Below, piece by piece: positions 13,019 through 18,394 of a DNA stretch of 18,394 nt. This DNA is from JAQGMO01 sp050954505. Lineage in GTDB: Bacteria; Pseudomonadota; Gammaproteobacteria; Burkholderiales; Burkholderiaceae_D. Every line of letters begins with the position of its first letter. Within the stretch, counting starts at the first letter, position 1. The stretch is from NCBI GenBank assembly GCA_050954505.1, contig JBPBPY010000245.1:1-18394 (forward strand), read 5' to 3'. The notes under the pieces are model-generated. The model did no database searches. It was not told the DNA's origin and saw only the letters and a list, made by a program, of their open reading frames with translations. Position numbers and translations under genes: made by a program.

Positions 13019-13669
13019 TCATGCCGTACGCTTGACGAAAAATAAGCCTGCTCCCACCGCCATCAACACGCCACCGAAAAACCGGTTCTGTTTCCTGACT
13101 GCGTTTTCGTTGCGGAAAAAATGCTGCATGGCCGAGGCAGCGTAGGCATAGCTGTGCATGACCAGCAAGTCGATGGTACACATGGTGAGAGCCAGAATGG
13201 CGAGCTGGGGCAGCAGCGGGGCGGTGGGCGTGATGAATTGCGGCAGTACCGCAACCATGAAGATGATGCCCTTGGGATTGGTGGCATTGGTGAAGAAACC
13301 CAGCAGGAAGCGTTTTTTCCTGCTGGGGATTCTGCCTTGGCCAGCCGCTCCCTCCGTTTGCGCCGATGTCTGCGGCGGCACCTCGGCCTTGGCGCGCCAC
13401 TGGCTGGCGCCCAGGTAAATCAGATACAGTGCGCCGACGGTCTTGACGATATTGAACGCCGTTTCAGAGGCCAGCAGGAGCGAGCCAACGCCGGCGCCGG
13501 CAACCACCAGGATGGACAGCAATCCCGCCTGCAATCCAAGGATGGTGGCAGTCGTCTGCTTGACGCCATAGCTCAACCCGTGCGACATGGACAATACCGC
13601 TCCTGATCCGGGAGAAATGGCGATGATGGACGCAGCGATGATGAAGGTGAGCCAGATGCCGAGGGTCAT
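13019..13669 (-). CDS. LysE/RhtB family amino-acid exporter
   Basis: A 216-residue inner-membrane protein with about six hydrophobic segments, of the LysE superfamily that exports lysine, homoserine, threonine or related compounds. Near the N-terminus is the family signature ISPGSGAVLSMSHGLSYG (18-35), here SPGSG where many members have TPGPN/SPGPA; the centre carries a polar loop (about 92-120), then LGFFTNATNPKGIIFM (123-138), another family hallmark. Start chosen at ATG 13669, which places the first membrane helix at residue 2; the frame remains open for 21 more codons without a better start. It is the last gene of the maf - methyltransferase - lysE strand run, 55 bp after the methyltransferase stop, and may be cotranscribed. 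Substrate cannot be told. Confidence 0.9.
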   Translation of the reverse strand: MTLGIWLTFIIAASIIAISPGSGAVLSMSHGLSYGVKQTTATILGLQAGLLSILVVAGAGVGSLLLASETAFNIVKTVGALYLIYLGASQWRAKAEVPPQTSAQTEGAAGQGRIPSRKKRFLLGFFTNATNPKGIIFMVAVLPQFITPTAPLLPQLAILALTMCTIDLLVMHSYAYAASAMQHFFRNENAVRKQNRFFGGVLMAVGAGLFFVKRTA

Positions 13670-13724
13670 GACAGGGAACCGGTGTGTGGAAGATGAGTGC
13701 GATGCTGCTTGGGCGAGCCAGGGC

Positions 13725-14480
13725 TCACACACCGCTCAAGAACAGGAACACCGTTGGCTTCTTGTGGAAATCGGGTGCCTTGCCGCCGGCCAGTTCGCGC
13801 TTCCAGCTTGCCGCAGTCAGCGTGCGTACCGATTCACTGGCCAGGCTCAGGTCGGTAGCCACCGTGATCAAGGTGCCAGGCTGGCAAAATTTTACCAATG
13901 CGTCGAGAAACGCCATGTTGCGATACGGCGTTTCAATGAACAGCTGGGTTTGCCTGTCTTGCCTGGAGCGCTCCTCCAGCAGCTTGATGCGCTTGCCTCG
14001 CGCTTCGGGGTCGACAGGCAGATAACCGTTGAAGGCAAAACTCTGGCCACTCAATCCGCTGGCCATGACTGCCAGCAGCAGCGATGAGGGGCCGACCAAT
14101 GGCTTTACCTTGATGCCTTGTTGATGCGCCAGCCGCACCAGGTTGGCGCCCGGATCGGCCACTGCCGGCACGCCGGCTTCGGAAATCAAGCCGGCATCCT
14201 GCCCGGCCAGCAAAGGCGCCAGCAAGGCCGGCAAGGCGCTGCCATCCGTGTTCACATCCAGCGTGCCGAAGCGGATCTCCTGCAACGGCTTGATCAATGG
14301 GTGAGTCAGCGACACCACTTTCAAAAACGCCCGCGCGGTCTTGGCGTTTTCGGCGATGAAGTAATCGAGCCCGGCGGTCAGCGCCTGCACCTGGACTGGA
14401 ATGACCAAACCCAATGGGTCGGCGTGCTGGGCGTCGGTTGGGCCCAGGGTGTTGGGAACGAGGTAAAGAATACCGGGCAT
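13725..14480 (-). CDS. Tetrapyrrole-methylase-fold SAM methyltransferase (RsmI-related, short form)
   Basis: A 251-residue protein of the SAM-dependent methylase fold shared by RsmI (2'-O-methylation of C1402 in 16S rRNA) and the cobalamin/siroheme methylases. RsmI-like blocks are present: GLISEAGVPAVADPGANLVR (97-116), VKPLVGPSSLLLAVMASGLSG (two overlapping motifs, 125-145), FNGYLP (150-155), and LFIETPYRN (180-188). It is shorter than RsmI (about 286 residues) and its N-terminus LYLVPNTLG differs from the LYVVATPIGNL of RsmI, so it is likely a paralogue of unknown target. The ATG at 14480 lies 18 bp after the maf stop, so it is coupled to maf. Calling it rsmI would be unsafe. Confidence 0.88.
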   Translation of the reverse strand: MPGILYLVPNTLGPTDAQHADPLGLVIPVQVQALTAGLDYFIAENAKTARAFLKVVSLTHPLIKPLQEIRFGTLDVNTDGSALPALLAPLLAGQDAGLISEAGVPAVADPGANLVRLAHQQGIKVKPLVGPSSLLLAVMASGLSGQSFAFNGYLPVDPEARGKRIKLLEERSRQDRQTQLFIETPYRNMAFLDALVKFCQPGTLITVATDLSLASESVRTLTAASWKRELAGGKAPDFHKKPTVFLFLSGV

Positions 14481-14498
14481 GATGGAGTGGAAGTGGGG

Positions 14499-15122
14499 TC
14501 AGAAACAGCGCGGTGAGCCTGCATTCGCCGCAGGCTGCCTGCCAAAAAACGGCAAGCCGGCGCGGCGCAGCATGGAACACAATGCAATCAGTGGCAGGCC
14601 GGTCAATGCAGTTGGGTCGCTGCTCTCCAGGCTTTCGATCAGGGCGATGCCCAGACCCTCGTTCTTGGCGCTGCCGGCGCAGTCATACGGTTTTTCAATC
14701 TGCAGATAGGCATCGAGCTCGGCCTCGGGCAAGTGGCGAAACCGCACCGTGGTCTGCACATTCTCGCTTTGCACCGACGCATCGCGGCCATCGGCAAGGC
14801 ACAAGGCGGTGTGGAAGACCACGCTCTGGCCGCGCATGCTCATCAACTGCGCCAGCGCCCGTTCGTGCGTGCCGGGTTTGCCGATCTGCTGGCCATTCAA
14901 GGTGGCAACCTGGTCGGAACCGATCACCAGTGCTGCCGGTTCACGCGCGGCAATCACGCCGGCCTTGGCCTGGGCCAGGCGCAGTGCCGTGTCCTGCGGC
15001 GCTTCATGCGGCAGCGGCGTTTCATCGATGCCGGGCGACGACACCTCGAAGGCAAATCCGAGCCGCGCCAGCAATTCCCGGCGGTAGATGGAGCTCGATG
15101 CAAGGATCAGGCGCGGCAACAT
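14499..15122 (-). CDS. Maf family nucleotide pyrophosphatase, YceF-type (7-methyl-GTP)
   Basis: Maf proteins hydrolyse non-canonical nucleoside triphosphates to monophosphates; the YceF subgroup prefers 7-methyl-GTP. The 207-residue product shows the N-terminal LASSSIYRRELL motif (7-18), the catalytic-base region GSDQVA (68-73; Asp70), the IGKPG loop (80-84), and EKPYDCAGSAKNEGLGI (143-159), which matches the YceF subgroup rather than the dTTP/UTP-type Maf. A C-terminal tail of about 12 residues goes beyond the usual length. The start is ATG 15122; an in-frame TTG at 15158 is the alternative. No ribosome site is visible. It is divergent from the DUF177 gene, and this Maf-DUF177-rpmF neighbourhood is standard in proteobacteria. 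Confidence 0.93.
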   Translation of the reverse strand: MLPRLILASSSIYRRELLARLGFAFEVSSPGIDETPLPHEAPQDTALRLAQAKAGVIAAREPAALVIGSDQVATLNGQQIGKPGTHERALAQLMSMRGQSVVFHTALCLADGRDASVQSENVQTTVRFRHLPEAELDAYLQIEKPYDCAGSAKNEGLGIALIESLESSDPTALTGLPLIALCSMLRRAGLPFFGRQPAANAGSPRCF

Positions 15123-15162
15123 GGATATGTTGGGTGTTTGATACTGAAAAGTTTGCAAGGCT

Positions 15163-15192
15163 TTGACTTGTAAGAGAAAACCCTGCTATTAT
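15163..15192 (+). promoter_or_regulatory. Promoter of the yceD-rpmF cluster
   Basis: TTGACT (15163-15168) and TATTAT (15187-15192) with an 18-bp spacer make a strong sigma-70 match (5/6 and 5/6). It sits in the 98-bp gap between divergent maf and DUF177 genes, 28 bp before the DUF177 ATG. Confidence 0.7.
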
Positions 15193-15220
15193 CTCAGGTT
15201 TTCCGGGTTCGGCTAAGCAT

Positions 15221-15721
15221 ATGAATGGTTTTCGCATCGACGCCTTTGAGTTCAGTCGTCTCAATGACAGTCGTGAAGGCACACTGGCCGTGGGCGAGCT
15301 CGAGAGGCTCAAGGAAGAGCTGGCCGACGAAAGCGGTACCCTTGAATGGGCACTGCAGGGCGGCACGGATAAATACGGCAATGCCCAGCTGAAAATGCAC
15401 GTGGCAGGCCATGTGCACTTGCGCTGCCAGCGCTGCCTCGGCAGCCTGCCATTCGATATCGATTCGGATACAACGCTGATCCTGGCCGCTGATGAAGGCA
15501 AGGCAGACGATATCGAGGAAATGATCGACGATGAATCGATCGATGTCATCGTTGGCTCGAAAAGTTTCGACATGCTGGCCCTGATCGAGGATGACGCCTT
15601 GCTGGCCTTGCCTCTCGCGCCCATGCATGACGTCTGTCCGGATCCCGAGGCGCAGGAACTGCTGGCCGGCAGCGAAAAGCCATCGCCGTTCGCCATCCTC
15701 AAGAGTTTGAAAAAAGAATAA
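15221..15721 (+). CDS. yceD: DUF177 / YceD family protein
   Basis: A 166-residue acidic protein of the YceD (DUF177) family, which is encoded next to rpmF in most proteobacteria and is needed for normal 23S rRNA levels in studied bacteria and plants. It shows the family Cys pair in HLRCQRCLGSLPF (Cys69, Cys72), followed by the acidic segment (91-108), then PLAPMHDVCPDP (131-142) with a third Cys139, a typical position. The final PFAILKSLKKE is also a family trait. The start is ATG 15221, with no clear Shine-Dalgarno sequence. It precedes rpmF by 193 bp on the same strand, so it is probably cotranscribed, with an extra promoter before rpmF possible. Confidence 0.92.
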   Translation: MNGFRIDAFEFSRLNDSREGTLAVGELERLKEELADESGTLEWALQGGTDKYGNAQLKMHVAGHVHLRCQRCLGSLPFDIDSDTTLILAADEGKADDIEEMIDDESIDVIVGSKSFDMLALIEDDALLALPLAPMHDVCPDPEAQELLAGSEKPSPFAILKSLKKE

Positions 15722-15854
15722 GCAGCAATGTTTGATGAAACAGTCCTGGCCTGCAGTGCCGGGACTGACTCAGGTTTCAAGACAGTACTCGGCGCTGCCC
15801 ACACGCTGAACCATACTGTGTGCAGTGGCAGGAAATACTATCAGGGTACGATTG

Positions 15855-15876
15855 CCGGTTTGGACCTCCAGACCGG
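15855..15876. promoter_or_regulatory. 22-bp near-perfect dyad overlapping the candidate rpmF promoter
   Basis: CCGGTTTGGA (15855-15864) pairs with TCCAGACCGG (15867-15876) over 10 bp with one T-G step. It covers the -35 of the candidate rpmF promoter, a usual place for a repressor. No regulator can be identified. Confidence 0.3.
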
Positions 15877-15887
15877 TATGTTAAAAT
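15860..15887 (+). promoter_or_regulatory. Candidate internal promoter for rpmF
   Basis: TTGGAC (15860-15865) and TAAAAT (15882-15887), spacer 16 bp, 27 bp before the rpmF ATG. Confidence 0.5.
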
Positions 15888-15914
15888 TCAAGAACTTTAG
15901 GTTTAGGAGTTATC

Positions 15915-16097
15915 ATGGCTGTTCAGCAAAACAAGAAATCCCCCTCCAAGCGTGGCATGCATCGTTCGCACGACTTCCTGACTGCCCCGGCAACGGCCAT
16001 CGAGCCAACGACTGGCGAAACCCATCTGCGTCATCACATCAGCCCGAACGGTTTCTATCGCGGCCGTAAAGTATTGAAAACCAAAAACGACGAATAA
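15915..16097 (+). CDS. rpmF: 50S ribosomal protein L32
   Basis: The 60-residue product begins MAVQQNKKSPSKRGMHRSHD and continues with the ETHLRHHISPNGFYRGRKV block that defines bacterial L32; it is a structural protein of the 50S subunit. It is the zinc-free type, lacking the paired cysteines of zinc-binding L32. AGGAG at 15905-15909 lies five bases before the ATG. It is followed by a terminator (16118-16156). The L32 gene commonly precedes plsX and fabH, as here. Confidence 0.98.
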   Translation: MAVQQNKKSPSKRGMHRSHDFLTAPATAIEPTTGETHLRHHISPNGFYRGRKVLKTKNDE

Positions 16098-16117
16098 TCG
16101 TTGCTGGTTGGTAGGCC

Positions 16118-16156
16118 AAAGCGGCGTGACGAGTCTCGACTTGGCGCCGCTTTTTT
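16118..16156 (+). terminator. Rho-independent terminator after rpmF
   Basis: AAAGCGGCG (16118-16126) pairs with CGCCGCTTT (16145-16153) and is followed by more T to 16156, with an 18-nt loop. It starts 21 bp after the rpmF stop and implies that plsX-fabH has its own promoter or relies on read-through. Confidence 0.75.
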
Positions 16157-16360
16157 CATGCTTTCTCCTCAGGTGCGCTCATCGGCGTGCCTGCCTGCAC
16201 TGACTTCATCGCTGCCGGCAATGGTCCGGCCACCGGGTCTGCTATGCAGTTGCCGTCGTGTTGCACGGTAAGTTATAGGCAATGCGATAAACGAGGCACG
16301 TGCGGCTGGCGTGGTCCACGGTGCCGAATCTATTGCATAATGTGCGTGTTGATGCCCTAG
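16157..16360. promoter_or_regulatory. plsX upstream region
   Basis: 204 bp without a convincing gene. TTGCCG (16250-16255) with TTATAG (16273-16278), spacer 17 bp, is one weak promoter candidate; CATAAT at 16336-16341 is another -10 candidate without a -35. A nested inverted repeat spans 16295-16325, with the 11-nt CGTGGTCCACG (16310-16320) inside outer GGCAC/GTGCC arms. Confidence 0.35.
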
Positions 16361-16369
16361 ATGCCAACA

Positions 16370-17518
16370 ATGACAATAAAAATTTCCATCGACTGCATGG
16401 GCGGCGATCATGGCCCTTCGGTCACTGTTCCAGCCGCGCTGTCCTTCGTCAACAGCGAGCCGCAGGCTGAGCTGGTCCTGGTCGGATTGCCCGGCCCGAT
16501 CGCAGCGGAACTGCAAAAACTCAAGGCACAGGACCACCCGCGCCTGTCGGTGGTGGCAGCCTCCGAAGTCATCACCATGGACGATCCACTCGAAGTTGCC
16601 TTGCGCCGCAAGAAGGATTCGTCGATGCGCGTGGCAATCAGCCTGGTGAAAGAGGGACGCGTTGCCGCCTGCGTTTCGGCCGGCAATACCGGTGCCCTGA
16701 TGGCGGTTTCACGCTATGTGCTCAAGACCTTGCCGGGCGTGGACCGCCCCGCCATCTGCACCATCCTGCCGAACCAGAAGAACGGCCCGACCTACATGCT
16801 CGACCTCGGTGCCAACGTCGATTGCGAGCCGCATCACCTGCATCAGTTCGCCCTCATGGGCTCGGCGCTGGTCTCGGCCATGGAAGGCAAGCCGCGTCCT
16901 ACCATCGGCTTGCTCAATGTCGGTGAGGAAGATATCAAGGGCAATGACCTGGTCAAGCAGACGGCGCTGTTGCTGCGCGCCGATCATGCGCGCGGGGTCT
17001 TGAACTTTCACGGCAATGTCGAAGGCAATGACATCTTTGTCGGTACCACCGATATCGTGGTGTGCGACGGCTTTGTCGGCAATGTGGTGCTGAAGTCTTC
17101 CGAGGGCCTGGGCCGCTTCATCAAAAGTGTGCTGACCACCGAGTTCAAACGCACGCCGTTGACACTGCTGGGCGCCTTCATTGCGCGCGGCGCCATCAAG
17201 GCAATTTCGGCGCGCATGAACCCCTCCCGTTACAATGGTGCAAGCCTGCTTGGCTTGCGTGGTCTGGTCTTCAAGAGTCATGGTGGTGAAACTGCCTTTG
17301 GCTATGAGTGGGCCATCCGCCGTGCCTTCGATGCCGCGCGCCATGATGTGCTGGCGCGCATTTCGATTGCAATTGCCGAACTCATGCCGCAGGACACGGT
17401 CCAGTTTGGCGCGGCAGAGACGTCGCCGGAAACCGTTGCCAGCGTCGGCAGCCTCAAGCAGGTCAAGTCCGCTGCAGACGGGCCGCTCGAAGGTCTAACC
17501 CAACAGAAAACCGCATGA
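16370..17518 (+). CDS. plsX: Phosphate acyltransferase PlsX
   Basis: PlsX makes acyl-phosphate from acyl-ACP and phosphate, which PlsY then uses to acylate glycerol-3-phosphate. The 382-residue product shows the N-terminal IDCMGGDHGP motif (about 6-15), SAGNTGALM, LDLGANVDCEPHHL and NVGEEDIKGN blocks, and the LLGLRGLVFKSHGG block near the C-terminus, all typical of the family. The start is put at ATG 16370 because family members begin MT-x-K-I; ATG 16361 is in frame and equally lacks a ribosome site. The stop overlaps the fabH start by four bases (ATGA), so the two are translationally coupled. The last 35 residues are a low-complexity tail beyond the core. Confidence 0.97.
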   Translation: MTIKISIDCMGGDHGPSVTVPAALSFVNSEPQAELVLVGLPGPIAAELQKLKAQDHPRLSVVAASEVITMDDPLEVALRRKKDSSMRVAISLVKEGRVAACVSAGNTGALMAVSRYVLKTLPGVDRPAICTILPNQKNGPTYMLDLGANVDCEPHHLHQFALMGSALVSAMEGKPRPTIGLLNVGEEDIKGNDLVKQTALLLRADHARGVLNFHGNVEGNDIFVGTTDIVVCDGFVGNVVLKSSEGLGRFIKSVLTTEFKRTPLTLLGAFIARGAIKAISARMNPSRYNGASLLGLRGLVFKSHGGETAFGYEWAIRRAFDAARHDVLARISIAIAELMPQDTVQFGAAETSPETVASVGSLKQVKSAADGPLEGLTQQKTA

Positions 17519-18394
17519 CTCTTTACAGCAAAATCGTCGGCACTGGCAGCTACCTGCCGCCGCGCCGGGTGACCAATGAAGAATTGACCGTCCAGCTCGC
17601 CGCACAAGGCATTGAAACTTCGGATGAATGGATCGTTTCACGCAGCGGCATCTCTGCGCGCCATTACGCTGACGAGGGCGTGACTTCCAGCGATCTGGGC
17701 CTGCAGGCAGCACAGCGCGCACTTGAGGCCGCCGCGTTGAATGCCAACGACATCGATCTCATCATCATGGCCAGCTCGACGCCAGACCACCTCGGCGGGT
17801 TTCCCAGCACGGCTTGCATCCTGCAGCAGAAACTGGGCATTACCAACGGCGGCGGCGCCATGGATGTGCAAGCCGTCTGCAGTGGTTTCGTGTATGCAGT
17901 CTCGGTTGCCGATGCCTTCATCCGCGCAGGCATGCACAAGCATGTGCTGGTGGTCGGCGCGGAAGTGTTTTCACGCATTCTCGATTTCAATGACCGGGGT
18001 ACCTGCGTGCTGTTCGGCGATGGCGCAGGTGCCATCGTGCTGAGTGCTTCGGATGCGCCCGGCGTGCTGGCAACCAAACTGCATGCCGATGGCAGCCATG
18101 CCCACATCCTGTGCATGCCCGGCAATGTGAATGGCGGCGTGATCGCCGGGAGCGCTTTCCTGCACATGGATGGGCCGGCGGTATTCAAGCTGGCTGTTTC
18201 GGTGCTGGAAAAGGTTGCCACTGAAACGCTTGCCGCGGCCGGCATATCAGCCACTGAAGTCGACTGGCTGGTACCTCATCAAGCCAACATCCGCATCATG
18301 CAGAGCACCGCAAAAAAACTCGGACTGCCTCTCGAACGCATGGTGGTCACCGTCGACCAGCATGGCAATACCTCGGCGGCCTCCATACCCCTGG
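17515..18394 (+). CDS. fabH: Beta-ketoacyl-ACP synthase III FabH (3' truncated by window)
   Basis: FabH condenses acetyl-CoA with malonyl-ACP to start fatty-acid synthesis. The visible 293 residues are all but the last 30-40 of a usual 320-330. The Cys-His-Asn triad is visible: Cys122 in DVQAVCSGFVYAV, His255 in WLVPHQANIRIM, Asn285 in DQHGNTSAAS. The substrate-binding GFPSTA (95-100) and FGDGAGA (167-173) blocks are also present. It overlaps plsX by four bases (ATGA), with no ribosome site of its own needed. The window ends inside the codon after IPL. The usual neighbours fabD and fabG are presumably next, outside the window; that is expectation, not observed. Confidence 0.97.
   Translation, partial: MTLYSKIVGTGSYLPPRRVTNEELTVQLAAQGIETSDEWIVSRSGISARHYADEGVTSSDLGLQAAQRALEAAALNANDIDLIIMASSTPDHLGGFPSTACILQQKLGITNGGGAMDVQAVCSGFVYAVSVADAFIRAGMHKHVLVVGAEVFSRILDFNDRGTCVLFGDGAGAIVLSASDAPGVLATKLHADGSHAHILCMPGNVNGGVIAGSAFLHMDGPAVFKLAVSVLEKVATETLAAAGISATEVDWLVPHQANIRIMQSTAKKLGLPLERMVVTVDQHGNTSAASIPL

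Noticed and set aside
15022..15804. A 260-codon open frame on the - strand opposite DUF177 and the maf start
   Set aside because: It covers two recognised genes and a strong promoter; its Ser-rich translation has no family features.
15728..16069. A 113-codon open frame between DUF177 and rpmF
   Set aside because: It overlaps rpmF in another frame, covers the rpmF promoter and lacks a recognisable product.

Overview
The window is an ordinary-looking chromosomal segment of a GC-rich betaproteobacterium. Gene content and order (rne/rluC divergent pair, HAD phosphatase, S49 peptidase, tetrapyrrole-methylase-like protein, Maf, DUF177, rpmF, plsX, fabH) are those of Burkholderiales, and the protein sequences read most like Oxalobacteraceae; the family-level placement is inference from recognition, not from a search. 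There is no tRNA, rRNA, CRISPR, insertion sequence or phage gene. Both ends cut through genes: rmuC lacks its start and fabH lacks its end.

Layout. (1) 1-763, end of rmuC on the + strand, converging on (2) 778-2829, a large unrecognised protein on the - strand with a disordered basic middle and a 27-residue tandem duplication. (3) 2904-5500, moeA and moaA on the - strand, molybdenum cofactor synthesis, moaA upstream and separated from moeA by 2 nt. (4) 5739-9170, rne (RNase E, - strand), ended by an exceptionally long 77-bp hairpin. (5) 9171-9808, a 638-bp divergent control region between rne and rluC. (6) 9809-12711, + strand rluC, HAD phosphatase and S49 signal-peptide-peptidase-like protease. 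(7) 12712-13018, an intergenic stretch with a promoter followed by two stacked hairpins, a candidate small RNA. (8) 13019-15122, - strand maf, RsmI-like methyltransferase and LysE-family exporter. (9) 15221-18394, + strand DUF177/yceD, rpmF, plsX and fabH, the conserved ribosome/fatty-acid cluster.

How it works together. The rne-rluC neighbourhood concerns RNA maturation and decay; DUF177, L32 and RluC concern the large ribosomal subunit; PlsX and FabH start phospholipid and fatty-acid synthesis; MoaA and MoeA make the molybdenum cofactor. Most of it is housekeeping. The less explained parts are the 683-residue orphan protein, the candidate small RNA after the S49 peptidase gene, the giant hairpin after rne, the long rne leader, the dyad overlapping the candidate rpmF promoter, and the absence of genes I would expect (mobA between moaA and moeA, a Rieske protein between the HAD and S49 genes).
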